Assembly: GCF_019457535.1 (NCBI RefSeq)
Contig: NZ_CP080417.1
Location: 1 to 64,000, forward strand
Origin: Shewanella halotolerans
GTDB lineage: Bacteria > Pseudomonadota > Gammaproteobacteria > Enterobacterales > Shewanellaceae
Length of the DNA: 64,000 nt
Direction of reading: 5' to 3'
The position numbers were made by a program, and so were the translations under genes. Under the pieces are notes generated by a model. It was not told the origin of the DNA, searched no databases, and saw nothing but the letters and a program-made list of their open reading frames with translations. This document shows positions 8,642-17,667 of this stretch, in pieces (position 1 is the stretch's first letter; every line of letters begins with the position of its first letter).

Positions 8642-10711
8642 TTATTGCAGCAGCGAGATATCGGCGGCGTGCAGGAACTGGGCTCTGAGCTTAGACAGCA
8701 GGGCCAGGCGGTTCTGCTTGAGGGCCTCGTCGTCGGCCATTACCATCACATCTTCGAAGAAGGTGTCGACGCTTTCACGCAGGCTAGCTAGTAAGGCCAG
8801 AGCCTGTTGGTAGTCGGCGTTGGCAAATAGCGGCTCCAGTTGTGGCTGCAGCTCATTGAGCTTGCTGGCAAGAGCCTGTTCGGCGCTCTCTTGTAGTAGG
8901 TTGCTGTCGATATCGCTGGCGATCTCGCCCTCTACCTTGGCCAGAATGTTCGACACACGCTTGTTGGCTGCGGCCAGTGCAGCGGCCTGCTCCAGGCTTC
9001 TGAAGTGGGTAACTGCCTTGATGCGGCTGTCAAAATCGGCTGGCGAGGTTGGACGACGTGCCAATACCGCCAGGATAACATCGACACTGATGCCTTGATC
9101 TTGATACCAGGCGCGGAAGCGGCCCATCAGGAATTCCAGTACTTGCTCTGCGGTGTCGGCGTTACTCAGGTTGGCGCCGTGAAGCCCCTGTGCCTTGGCA
9201 ATCAGATCGACTAGGTCGAGTGGCAAGTTGTTCTCCACACAGATACGCAGGATACCGATAGCCGCGCGGCGCAGGGCGAAAGGATCCGCGGCCCCTTTTG
9301 GCGCCTGGCCTATGCCGAAGATACCCACTAAGGTATCGAGTTTCTCAGCCAGTGCGACCGAGATAGAGATAGGCTGAGTCGGCACGCTGTCGCCTGAGAA
9401 CTTAGGCTTGTACTGTTCTTCGAGGGCAAGGGCAACCGCCTCGGTTTCACCGTCCAAGCGAGCGTAGTGCATACCCATGGTGCCCTGTAGATCGGTAAAT
9501 TCCATCACCATGTTGGTCATGAGATCTGACTTAGAGAGTAGACCCGCACGGCCTGCCTGCTCGCTGTCGGCGCCAATGCCTTGGGCAATGAAGGCGGCGA
9601 GGGCAGAGATGCGCTCGACTCTGTCTTTGATGGTACCAAGCTGCTGCTGGAATACCACGGTTTCCAGGCTGGCGAGACGAGATTCCAGGCTATGCTTCTT
9701 GTCTGTCTCGAAGAAGAATTCGGCGTCGGCAAGACGTGGACGAACCACCTTCTCGTTACCCGCGATGATCTGTGCCGGATCCTTAGATTCGATATTCGAT
9801 ACGAAGATGAAATGCGGCAGCAGAGTGCCCGCCTTGTCGAATACCGGGAAGTATTTCTGATCGCCTTTCATGGTGTAAACCAGGGCTTCGGCCGGTACGT
9901 CGAGGAATTTTTCTTCGAAGTTGGCGGTAAGCACTACCGGCCATTCGACCAGAGAGGTCACTTCTTCTAGTAGATCTTCATCGATCTCGGCGATGCCGCC
10001 CATGGCGTCGGCTGCCGCCTGAGCATCTGCCTTGATGATGGCCATGCGCGCCTGATAGTCGGCCATCACCTTGCCCTGGGTTTCCAGCGCGGTGAGGTAG
10101 TTATCGGCATGATCCAGCTCCAAAGTGTCGACACCCATGAAGCGGTGGCCGCGGATGGTGCGCGCCGATTCGATGCCCAGCAGTTCGCCAGGGATCAGCT
10201 CGTCGCCCATCAGCATGTTGACTGTGTGTACCGGACGGATAAATTGGGTCTTGTTGCTGCCCCAACGCATAGGCTTAGGGATAGGCAGCTTGTCTAGGGC
10301 GCGCTGGGCCATCTCGGTGACCAGTGACTTGGTTTCTACACCGACTACCTTGGCCTTGTGAAGCAACCATTCGCCCTTGTCTGTGGTAAGACGCTCGGCC
10401 TGTTCGACCGTGATGCCGTTACCGCGGGCCCAGCCCATGGCGGCCTTGGTTGGGTTGCCATCGGCGTCGAAGGCCTGGGCGATTGCTGGGCCACGCTTCT
10501 CGACAACCTTGTCGGCCTGGGCGGTCACCAGGGCATTAACCTTTAGGGCCAGACGGCGCGGAGCCGCGTACCAGGTGGCCGACTCATAGCTTAATTCAGC
10601 CTTCTGCAGCTCTTCTTCGAAGTTAGCCAGAAAAGATTCGGCTAAGTTGCGCAGGGATTTTGGCGGTAACTCTTCTGTGCCTACTTCAATGAGTAAGTTT
10701 TCAAATTTCAT
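8642..10711 (-). CDS. glyS: Glycyl-tRNA synthetase beta subunit
   Basis: The beta subunit of the alpha2beta2 bacterial glycyl-tRNA synthetase binds tRNA-Gly. The 689 residues equal the E. coli length. It begins MKFENLLIEVGTEELPPKSL, the family start, carries GTIKDRVERISALA near residue 355 in the HD-like region, and has the C-terminal anticodon-binding region with FFEDVMVMADDEALKQNRLALL. The ATG is 12 bases after the glyQ stop, with a GAGGT ribosome site in between, so the two subunits are co-expressed. Confidence 0.98.
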   Translation of the reverse strand: MKFENLLIEVGTEELPPKSLRNLAESFLANFEEELQKAELSYESATWYAAPRRLALKVNALVTAQADKVVEKRGPAIAQAFDADGNPTKAAMGWARGNGITVEQAERLTTDKGEWLLHKAKVVGVETKSLVTEMAQRALDKLPIPKPMRWGSNKTQFIRPVHTVNMLMGDELIPGELLGIESARTIRGHRFMGVDTLELDHADNYLTALETQGKVMADYQARMAIIKADAQAAADAMGGIAEIDEDLLEEVTSLVEWPVVLTANFEEKFLDVPAEALVYTMKGDQKYFPVFDKAGTLLPHFIFVSNIESKDPAQIIAGNEKVVRPRLADAEFFFETDKKHSLESRLASLETVVFQQQLGTIKDRVERISALAAFIAQGIGADSEQAGRAGLLSKSDLMTNMVMEFTDLQGTMGMHYARLDGETEAVALALEEQYKPKFSGDSVPTQPISISVALAEKLDTLVGIFGIGQAPKGAADPFALRRAAIGILRICVENNLPLDLVDLIAKAQGLHGANLSNADTAEQVLEFLMGRFRAWYQDQGISVDVILAVLARRPTSPADFDSRIKAVTHFRSLEQAAALAAANKRVSNILAKVEGEIASDIDSNLLQESAEQALASKLNELQPQLEPLFANADYQQALALLASLRESVDTFFEDVMVMADDEALKQNRLALLSKLRAQFLHAADISLLQ

Positions 10712-10723
10712 CTTAATATACCT

Positions 10724-11629
10724 CTACTTACACATTGGGAAGCCGAGTGCTTCACGGGCTTGGTAATAGGACTCAGCCACTGACTTGGCCATGGTGCGCA
10801 CGCGCAGGATATAGCGCTGACGCTCGGTGACCGAAATAGCATGACGGGCATCGAGTAGGTTGAAGGCGTGGGAGGCTTTCATCACCTGCTCATAGGCAGG
10901 CAAGGGCAGTGGCGTCTCGAGTGCTAGCAGCTCGTTACAGGCCTTTTCGCAGTCGTCAAACTGCTTGAACAGTACTTCTACGTTGGCGTGTTCGAAGTTA
11001 TAGGTCGATTGCTCAACCTCGTTTTGATGGAACACATCGCCGTACATGATCTTGCCCATAGGGCCGTCGGTCCACACCAGATCATAGACGCTGTCAACTT
11101 CCTGGATATACATGGCCAGACGCTCTAGACCATAGGTGATCTCACCTGTCACAGGGCTACACTCCAGGCCACCAACCTGCTGGAAGTAGGTAAACTGAGA
11201 CACTTCCATGCCGTTTAGCCACACTTCCCAGCCCAGTCCCCAGGCACCCAGAGTCGGAGATTCCCAGTTGTCTTCCACGAAGCGTACGTCATGGATATTC
11301 ATGTCGACGCCCAAGGCCTCAAGAGAACCCAGGTAGAGTTCCTGGATGTTACTTGGCGACGGCTTAAGTACTACCTGGAACTGGTAGTAGTGTTGCAGAC
11401 GGTTAGGGTTTTCACCGTAACGACCATCGGTAGGACGACGACATGGCTGAACATAGGCGCTGCTCATCGGCTCAGGGCCAAGAGAACGCAAGAAGGTCAT
11501 AGGGTGGAAAGTGCCCGCGCCTACTTCCATGTCCAGCGGTTGAACGATAGCGCAACCTTGCTGCGCCCAGTATTCCTGCAGGGTTAAGATGAAACCCTGG
11601 AATGTTTTTACGTCATGTTTCGTCGTCAT
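10724..11629 (-). CDS. glyQ: Glycyl-tRNA synthetase alpha subunit
   Basis: The catalytic alpha subunit is a class II synthetase that activates glycine. The 301 residues (E. coli 303) contain FQGFILTLQEYWAQQGCAIVQPLDMEVGAGTFHP near the start and MSSAYVQPCRRPTDGRYGENPNRLQHYYQFQVVLKPSP near 55-92, both diagnostic. It heads glyQ-glyS and is divergent from tag, with a 109-base intergenic region holding both promoters. Confidence 0.98.
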   Translation of the reverse strand: MTTKHDVKTFQGFILTLQEYWAQQGCAIVQPLDMEVGAGTFHPMTFLRSLGPEPMSSAYVQPCRRPTDGRYGENPNRLQHYYQFQVVLKPSPSNIQELYLGSLEALGVDMNIHDVRFVEDNWESPTLGAWGLGWEVWLNGMEVSQFTYFQQVGGLECSPVTGEITYGLERLAMYIQEVDSVYDLVWTDGPMGKIMYGDVFHQNEVEQSTYNFEHANVEVLFKQFDDCEKACNELLALETPLPLPAYEQVMKASHAFNLLDARHAISVTERQRYILRVRTMAKSVAESYYQAREALGFPMCK

Positions 11630-11738
11630 GTCTACTACTGTCAGCTTGTGATAGAAAATGGTTTCGATTATACCTTGTTGAAAAAGGCTTATGTAGGTTA
11701 TTTTTTACCTTAACGGCGGAAAAATAGGAAAAAACACC

Positions 11739-12308
11739 ATGGATGTAAAGCGTTGTGGCTGGGTCGGCGAGGATCCGCTATATAAGGCGTATCATGACGA
11801 GGTTTGGGGACGTCCCGTGTATGACGGTCAGGAGTTGTTTGCCAAGCTCTGTCTCGACGGGCAACAGGCCGGTCTCTCCTGGATCACTATACTCAAGAAG
11901 CAGCAAAATTATGAGGCGGCCTTTGCCGATTTTGACCCCTATGTCATAGCCAAGTTCGACGAGGCAAAGGTAGAGGAATTACTACAAAATCCCGGCATCA
12001 TACGTAACAGGCTCAAGGTGAATTCCATCATCAAGAATGCCAAGGGTTACATCGCCTTCGTGGAGCAGGGCAACGACTTCTCTGAGTTTCTCTGGAGTTT
12101 CGTCGACGGCCAGCCCAAGCTGAATCATTTTCAACGGCTGGATAAGCTGCCGGCACAGACCCCCGAGTCGGAAGCCATGTCAAAGGCATTGAAAAAGCTT
12201 GGGTTTAATTTTGTCGGCCCGACTATCTGCTATGCCTTCATGCAGGCGGTGGGCATGGTCAACGACCACACCGCCGACTGTTTCTGTTACCAAGATAAGT
12301 CTAACTAA
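11739..12308 (+). CDS. tag: DNA-3-methyladenine glycosylase I
   Basis: Tag excises 3-methyladenine from alkylated DNA in base-excision repair. The 189 residues (E. coli Tag 187) begin MDVKRCGWVGEDPLYKAYHDEVWG, holding the first zinc-ligand Cys and the catalytic-pocket region. Near the C-terminus VNDHTADCFCY supplies the His and Cys ligands of the zinc snap. The ATG is preceded by AGGA. It is divergent from glyQ and converges with the following unknown gene, with only 5 bases between the stops. A second, divergent Tag-family protein is encoded at 30366-31055. Confidence 0.95.
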   Translation: MDVKRCGWVGEDPLYKAYHDEVWGRPVYDGQELFAKLCLDGQQAGLSWITILKKQQNYEAAFADFDPYVIAKFDEAKVEELLQNPGIIRNRLKVNSIIKNAKGYIAFVEQGNDFSEFLWSFVDGQPKLNHFQRLDKLPAQTPESEAMSKALKKLGFNFVGPTICYAFMQAVGMVNDHTADCFCYQDKSN

Positions 12309-12313
12309 GGTGC

Positions 12314-12988
12314 TTAGTAACCTTTAAAGCGCATAGTGGAAGGGTCATCTGTCTGTAGGTAAATGGCCTGAAACTGTGTCTCACCCGTGTCGAGTTGGGT
12401 CTGCTTGATAAATGCGTAATTTTTATCAAATTCACTCAATTTATCAATACTTTGTTGGCTGATAGTGTCTGTTGTAAGGCTTAGGACGCAGATTCTGTCT
12501 CCGCAGGCATATTTTTCACTGTATATGGTCTCCGGCAAATGGGTGAGTCTGTCCGCCAGAGCCGTCTGGCGCTGTTGGCTGGTGGCATCATAGTTGTCGA
12601 GGGACTCGATGAGATCGACATAGGCTTCCTGGTCTTTATCAAATAGCTTTTTTATCTGCTCACCATCAACGACCCCCTGCGCGTCAATTATTTGCGCCAC
12701 CAGCAGCTTGGCCGAGATCTGCTTGTCGTCCTCTACCTCATTCGATTCGGGTGTATCTGTATCGATCTTATTCCCGCCGTCGGTGTCACTCATAAGGCTT
12801 ACTGTTTCTACCTTGCTGCTTGTTTGAGTCTGGTCCGGAGACTGACGTTGAGCACTCCTGTCCTGGTCAGGCTGAGCGATGGGAATCTTTGGCTCATCTC
12901 TTGGCTGAGCATGGTCTGCCTCTAGCATCAAATAGGCGATGGCCGAGGCGGATAATAGTATGAGTAGGGGGAGTTTTAGGGATTTCAT
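12314..12988 (-). CDS. Unknown membrane-anchored or secreted protein
   Basis: The 224-residue product is not recognised. Residues 5-22 (LKLPLLILLSASAIAYLM) form one hydrophobic segment, a signal anchor or uncleaved signal peptide. Residues 25-95 are acidic, Gln/Ser/Asp-rich and likely disordered. The C-terminal 120 residues look folded and contain a close Cys pair, CGDRIC near residue 162, that could form a disulfide outside the cytoplasm. The ATG has AGGACG upstream. It is encoded alone, after the parS-containing terminator of the propeller/amidohydrolase gene. No function is proposed. Confidence 0.75.
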   Translation of the reverse strand: MKSLKLPLLILLSASAIAYLMLEADHAQPRDEPKIPIAQPDQDRSAQRQSPDQTQTSSKVETVSLMSDTDGGNKIDTDTPESNEVEDDKQISAKLLVAQIIDAQGVVDGEQIKKLFDKDQEAYVDLIESLDNYDATSQQRQTALADRLTHLPETIYSEKYACGDRICVLSLTTDTISQQSIDKLSEFDKNYAFIKQTQLDTGETQFQAIYLQTDDPSTMRFKGY

Positions 12989-13077
12989 TTCCAGCGTCCT
13001 TTTGGTTGTGCTCTTCCAGATTGAGCTTTGGTCGATTAGCTTAGGCTAATTTGCTGGCGAGTGTAAATGCAAGATAT

Positions 13078-13111
13078 AAAAAAAGGGTGTTCCACGTGAA
13101 ACACCCTTTTT
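13078..13111 (-). terminator. Terminator hairpin whose stem is a parS site
   Basis: A near-perfect inverted repeat, AAAAAAGGGTGTT / AACACCCTTTTT with its centre on CACGTG, carries A and T tails on both sides. It stands 90 bases beyond the end of the amidohydrolase gene (minus strand) and could terminate it. The centre of the stem is the parS sequence listed separately. Confidence 0.7.
13088..13103. other. parS centromere site (ParB binding)
   Basis: TGTTCCACGTGAAACA matches the widespread bacterial parS consensus TGTTNCACGTGAAACA at every defined position. parS is the nucleation site for ParB in chromosome partition and normally clusters near oriC, which fits this location 13 kb from dnaA. 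parA and parB are not in the window. Confidence 0.88.
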
Positions 13112-13200
13112 GCTTATTAGGTCATTTTTGATCTGTTTTTAAATTTTTCTGAAATTAAAATTTGTGGATTATCTTTGCCAGATTTTAAAATTGAAAACGT

Positions 13201-16200
13201 TTAAATTTCGAAGAAAAATGGCTTACGTTTGGTCTTGTCACCATTGAGTTGATTCATCGACTCGGCATCGAACAGCTTACCGTTGACCATGGTGTAACTC
13301 ACCTTATCTGTGACACGGATATTCTCAAGTGGATTGCCGTCGATAACGATCAGGTCGGCAAGCTTACCTGTCTTGATCGAACCGAGTTGATGATCCATGC
13401 CGAAGGTTTCCGCCGGGTTGATGGTTGCCGTCTTCAGCACCTCCATGTTGCTCATGCCACCTTGGGCGAACATCCACATCTCCCAATGAGCGGCTAAGCC
13501 TTCACGTTGGCCATGGGCACCTATATTGGGCTTCACACCTAGCTCGTTGAGTTCGTTGGCAACTCTGGCAACGTTGAAATGGTTATAGTGAGCATCGGGT
13601 GCGGTAGGGCGACGCATGGAGCGCGCGTCTAGCAGATCGCTTGGCACATACTTAGACAGGCGAGGGTGAGACCAGACATCCGTCTTATCGTACCAATAGT
13701 TTTCACCCGAGATACCACCATAGGCCACGACCAGTGTTGGCGTATAGTGAACCTCGGTCTGGCTCCAGAACTGTTTGATGTCGCTGTAGATGGCCGCGGC
13801 GGGCAGCGAATGCTCTACCGTGGTGTGGCCGTCTGCTATCATGGTCAGGTTATGCTGCAGCAGGCTGCCACCTTCCGGCACCACCATCATCTCGAGTTCT
13901 CTCGCCGCCGCGATTACCTGCTGACGCTGATTGCGCCTTGGCTGGTTATAGCTCTTCACACTGAAGGCGCCAACCTTCTTGAGGCGCTCCAGATGGAACT
14001 TGGCGTCGTCTACCGAGTCGATGTGAGAGGTATAGCCGGGTAAGTTAGCCCCATAGAGAATCGTCCCGGTTGAGAAGATTCTCGGCCCGACAATGTTACC
14101 GGCCTTCTGCTGCTCAGAGGCGGCGAAGATCTCTGTAGTGTCGTTAGAAGGGTCGTGAATGCTGGTTACACCCAATGCTAGGTTGGCGTAGAGCTCCCAG
14201 TTCTGCTGTGGAATGATCTCATTCTCTCCTTGAGCGCCATGGGCGTGGGCATCGAACAGGCCTGGCATTATGCTCTTGCCCTTGATGTCGATAACCTGGG
14301 CGCCCTTAGGCACCTGGGTGTTGGCATCGCCGACGGCGATGATCTTGTTGTTCTCGACGATCACCACGCCGTTTTCGATCACATTGTCATCTTCCATGGT
14401 GATCACTCGGCCGCCGACGAAGGCTATGGTTCCACGTGGAACATCTGCTTTCTTCTCGAAGCCAATCTGAGTGATCTTAGGTTCGATAGCTGGCGTTTTC
14501 TCGTCGGTCTTATAGTCGGCATCGACATCCATCTGGTATAGCTCAGGGCCAAGGGTCCAGTAAAGTTGGTCGCTGTCGCCGTTCCAGCTGATGCTTTCTC
14601 CGGCGCGCACGCTGAGCTGAGTCACAGGGAGATTATCGGCCTTAGGACCTATCTCTATGGTCTCGCCATGCTTGGCAAATGGGGTTACCCAAACCTTGAA
14701 GCGCTCGGCGAAGGCAAGTTGCTTGCCGTCTGGAGAGACCCTGAATTCGGTGGCATGCTTGCTGGTGTAGTGCACCCGTTTCTGGAAGCCATGCAGGTTG
14801 ATCGAGGCGAGCTGAGGCGTCTCGCCATGATCCATGAAATAAACACGGTCGCTGTCGGCACCAAACTGGGGTTGAAAGCCATCGGGCGTGATCTTGCGGC
14901 TCTCTTTGCCCTTGATGTCGACAACATAGAGGCCGGGTTCCTGTGACCAGGTGAGTGGCGTGATATAACCTCCCTTGATCTTACGGTAAACCACGAGTTC
15001 ACCATCGGGCGAGAAGGTGGGTTCTACATATTTGCCCGGTTCTTGGGTTAGCGTCTTGCTACGACCGCCTCTGGCGTTGATGACACGAACACTACCCTGT
15101 TGGTCGTCGTCCCAGGTAGTGAAGACGATCTTCTTACCGTCGCGAGACCACTGAGGATAGAGTTCTCTGACCTGGTCGTCCAAGTCCGTCAGGCGGCTAA
15201 CCTTACCCTCGGGTAGACGCTTAACCCAGAGTTTGCCCAGTGCTTCATATACCACCTTGTTGCCGTCCGGTGATACCTGCGCCATGCGCAGCATCTTCAC
15301 GTCGAAGCTGTCTTGATCGATATTCTGCTTGAAGCGTACCGATGGCTGCACCGCCAGTTCGGTTTTCACCTTGAAGGGGATCTCTTTGACCGATTTGCTC
15401 TCCACGTCCAGACGATTGATCTTACCGCCAGCCCAGAAGACTAACTCCTGGTTGTCGGCCGTCCAGCTCATGGTTGGGTAGACGCCATGGATGGCCCAGG
15501 TTTCCTGCATATCACGATCTAGCTTGTCGTAAAGCTTGGTTTTCTTGCCAGACTTTAGATCCAATAGGTAGAGGGTAGATTGGAAACCATCACGTTTGAT
15601 GTAGGCGAGCTTTGTGCCATCCGGGCTCGGGGTTGGGCGAATCGCGCCGCCAGTGCCTTCGATCAATACCTCTATGTCGCCGGTCTGGGTGTCATAGCGT
15701 TTGATCTTATAGATGCCTTTCACCGAGTCCTTGGAGTAATGGAAGGTCTTACCCGGGGTGGCATCCTGGCTGAAGTAGACGTAGCGACCATCGGGTGAGT
15801 AGGCGGGTTCGCCTAGGTCTTTCTGCTCGTTAGGGCGCTCTGTTAGCTTAACGCCTGTACCGCCGGCAACGTGATATAGCCAGACTTCGCCCGCCCCCAG
15901 GCTGCGGCTGCCGGTAAAGTGTTTGCGGCCGATGAGATATTGAGAATCAGGGCTCCAAGCCGGGCTGTTGAGTAGGCGGAAGGTTTCCTTAGTGACAGGG
16001 CGCGGATCTGTGCCATCAGCATTCATCACCCAAATATTGTCGCCGCCATCTTCATCTGAGGTGAAGGCGATGTACTTGCCATTGGGGCTATAGACGGGTT
16101 GCATCTGCCAGGCAATACCTTGGGCCAAGGGCTTAGCTTCGCCGCCTTCGATAGGCATCTGATAGATGTCACCCAGCAGGTCAAATACGATATGTTTACC

Positions 16201-16404
16201 GTCTGGGCTGACACTGACATTCATCCAGGTGCCTTCGGTGACATCTATCTTAACCTGTTCCAGCGGAGCCTTGGTCGGGGCATTCACCTGCCAGGCTGAG
16301 TCGGAATCTTTGTCCGCCGCCCAGCTGGGCAGGGAAAGGCTGAGGGCGATCGCCGCGCATAGGGGCGTTATTTTTTGTTTTAGCATAGGAGTTCCCAGTT
16401 TCAT
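13201..16404 (-). CDS. Secreted beta-propeller (PD40) amidohydrolase
   Basis: A 1067-residue two-part protein. After a signal peptide (MLKQKITPLCAAIALSLSLPSWA) come many TolB/PD40-type propeller blades with motifs such as SPDGKHIVFDLLGDIYQ, SPNGKYIAFTSDEDGGDNIW, SPDGELVVYRK and SPDGKQLAF, to about residue 620. The C-terminal part (about 660-1060) is a metal-dependent amidohydrolase: GKSIMPGLFDAHAHG near 720 gives the HxH metal ligands, TTVEHSLP and NIGAHGQ give later His residues, and GKLADLIVIDGNPLENI is the classic family ending. The substrate is unknown; a periplasmic peptidase or cyclic-amide hydrolase role is possible. The ATG at 16404 has AAGGA upstream; ATG 16386 is an alternative. Its coding sequence contains a parS-like palindrome. 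Confidence 0.9.
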   Translation of the reverse strand: MKLGTPMLKQKITPLCAAIALSLSLPSWAADKDSDSAWQVNAPTKAPLEQVKIDVTEGTWMNVSVSPDGKHIVFDLLGDIYQMPIEGGEAKPLAQGIAWQMQPVYSPNGKYIAFTSDEDGGDNIWVMNADGTDPRPVTKETFRLLNSPAWSPDSQYLIGRKHFTGSRSLGAGEVWLYHVAGGTGVKLTERPNEQKDLGEPAYSPDGRYVYFSQDATPGKTFHYSKDSVKGIYKIKRYDTQTGDIEVLIEGTGGAIRPTPSPDGTKLAYIKRDGFQSTLYLLDLKSGKKTKLYDKLDRDMQETWAIHGVYPTMSWTADNQELVFWAGGKINRLDVESKSVKEIPFKVKTELAVQPSVRFKQNIDQDSFDVKMLRMAQVSPDGNKVVYEALGKLWVKRLPEGKVSRLTDLDDQVRELYPQWSRDGKKIVFTTWDDDQQGSVRVINARGGRSKTLTQEPGKYVEPTFSPDGELVVYRKIKGGYITPLTWSQEPGLYVVDIKGKESRKITPDGFQPQFGADSDRVYFMDHGETPQLASINLHGFQKRVHYTSKHATEFRVSPDGKQLAFAERFKVWVTPFAKHGETIEIGPKADNLPVTQLSVRAGESISWNGDSDQLYWTLGPELYQMDVDADYKTDEKTPAIEPKITQIGFEKKADVPRGTIAFVGGRVITMEDDNVIENGVVIVENNKIIAVGDANTQVPKGAQVIDIKGKSIMPGLFDAHAHGAQGENEIIPQQNWELYANLALGVTSIHDPSNDTTEIFAASEQQKAGNIVGPRIFSTGTILYGANLPGYTSHIDSVDDAKFHLERLKKVGAFSVKSYNQPRRNQRQQVIAAARELEMMVVPEGGSLLQHNLTMIADGHTTVEHSLPAAAIYSDIKQFWSQTEVHYTPTLVVAYGGISGENYWYDKTDVWSHPRLSKYVPSDLLDARSMRRPTAPDAHYNHFNVARVANELNELGVKPNIGAHGQREGLAAHWEMWMFAQGGMSNMEVLKTATINPAETFGMDHQLGSIKTGKLADLIVIDGNPLENIRVTDKVSYTMVNGKLFDAESMNQLNGDKTKRKPFFFEI
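14428..14443. other. parS-like site inside the amidohydrolase gene
   Basis: GGTTCCACGTGGAACA contains a perfect 14-base palindrome, GTTCCACGTGGAAC (14429-14442), and matches the Pseudomonas-type parS TGTTCCACGTGGAACA at 15 of 16 positions. It encodes VPRGT in the propeller/amidohydrolase protein. Confidence 0.65.
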
Positions 16405-16705
16405 TATTATCCTTAGTTGGGCGCCTTTGAGTGGCTACAGAGAGGGTGTTGTATACAATCAGCACTAGTTATCGCATAAATTCGATAACAGTAAAACCTA
16501 AATTCTGTGACATTTGGTGAATGGAGAGGATAGCCTGGATGGCTTAAATTGGGCTTAAGTTAGATAGGCCGAATGCCTTAGTGAATATATCAAGGGAAGG
16601 CTAAGTAGGTATTTACCTTGCTGCTAAAGTTGCGTAACCGGGAGTGAAATATGTTTGATAGCAGGCAGCCTAGGTGGCCGCCTGTGGGGGAAAAGATTAC
16701 CTGAG
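16405..16705. promoter_or_regulatory. Upstream region of the amidohydrolase with two palindromes
   Basis: There is no gene in this 301-base stretch. It holds a perfect 10-base palindrome TTGTATACAA (16449-16458) and a 7-base inverted repeat GTTATCG / CGATAAC (16468-16489). On the minus strand TATACA could be the -10 box of the amidohydrolase gene, so a repressor bound to either palindrome could block its transcription. TTGTATACAA also fits the loose operator pattern of FadR-subfamily GntR regulators. No regulator is encoded next to it. Confidence 0.35.
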
Positions 16706-17146
16706 CTATTCGGCTAACTGTACGCTATCGCCGATACAGATCTCGGCATCGTTGAGCACTCGGCAGGTGACGCCGCCGCGCCAGTCTGGTCGCAGGGCCT
16801 CCTCGAGTCCTGCATAGGCCATCTCCATCTTCTTGCAGGGATCGGTTTCGCCCGTGATCTCCAGTTGTAAGGCGCCAATTTGAATCACCTTGCCGAGATC
16901 TTTTTCGCCGAAGCTGATGCCATCTATGAGTAAGTTGGCTCTGCGGGTGGTCCAGGGAAGTTCGGTATCGAGAGTCTCGCAGGCGGCGAGCCATTGCTGC
17001 GCCGACAGTAGGGTGACCTGACGTTTACCTGGCTTTCCAAATACATCTTGTGCAACCCCTGTGCTGGTGGTGACGAGTGCCGCCGAGGTTTCCAGCATGG
17101 GTCCACCTTTGACTACCTTGTAGCTAATGCCTTGTAAACTTGCCAT
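16706..17146 (-). CDS. MOSC domain protein
   Basis: From the ATG at 17146 the product has 146 residues and is essentially one MOSC domain, the beta-barrel fold found in molybdenum cofactor sulfurases and YiiM-type proteins. ARRANLLIDGISFGEKDLGKVIQIGALQLEITGETDPCKKMEMAYAGLEEAL (about 70-120) includes the conserved R-A-N-L segment and the PC motif that presents the cysteine. ATG 17146 is preferred because AAGGA precedes it; the frame extends to a TTG at 17206. MOSC-only proteins are thought to handle the molybdenum cofactor or reactive sulfur and N-hydroxylated compounds; the exact substrate is not known here. Confidence 0.85.
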   Translation of the reverse strand: MASLQGISYKVVKGGPMLETSAALVTTSTGVAQDVFGKPGKRQVTLLSAQQWLAACETLDTELPWTTRRANLLIDGISFGEKDLGKVIQIGALQLEITGETDPCKKMEMAYAGLEEALRPDWRGGVTCRVLNDAEICIGDSVQLAE

Positions 17147-17314
17147 TTCTATCAATCCTTTTGAATGCCGAATCTCAGTGTAAACCGTGACTCGAATCAC
17201 TGGCAAGGGGAATCGGCTGCGAGCCGGATGAACTTGAAGGAATAGGGGAAGGCGCGGGTCGATTAAGACAGAATAGCATGAGCTACTGCCTTAATCGGTG
17301 GAACGCTAGTTGGA

Positions 17315-17560
17315 TTAGAGACCTTTCTTGATCAGATATTGGTAAGGTGTCGACTCGGTCTGGCTGGCGATCAGGGTGTGGTCCATGAACTCGCAGAAAC
17401 TGGGAATATCACGTGTGGTCGCCGGATCATCGGCGATGATCAGTAGGGTCTCTCCCTCGTTCATCTTGCGCACCGATTTTCTCACCATCATCACAGGCTC
17501 GGGACAACGTAGTCCCAGGGCGTCGAGTTGGTGTTGTGCTTGTGCGAAAGGGTCGCTCAT
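17315..17560 (-). CDS. tusA: Sulfur carrier protein TusA
   Basis: TusA accepts persulfide sulfur from IscS and passes it to TusBCD for 2-thiouridine synthesis in tRNA; it also serves molybdenum cofactor sulfur transfer. The 81-residue protein has the family length and the active-site motif [17 protein letters not shown], with the CPxP cysteine near residue 19, and ends in [22 protein letters not shown]. The 144-base gap to the MOSC gene downstream argues against tight coupling. Confidence 0.96.
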
Positions 17561-17667
17561 ATCGTAAACCTTAATTGAAGTGAGACCGGATAAAATCGAG
17601 GGGGCTAATATTACGCTAGCCGGGCGTTTAAGCCAAGTCGTGCTCCCTGGATTTGTGATCCTATAAA

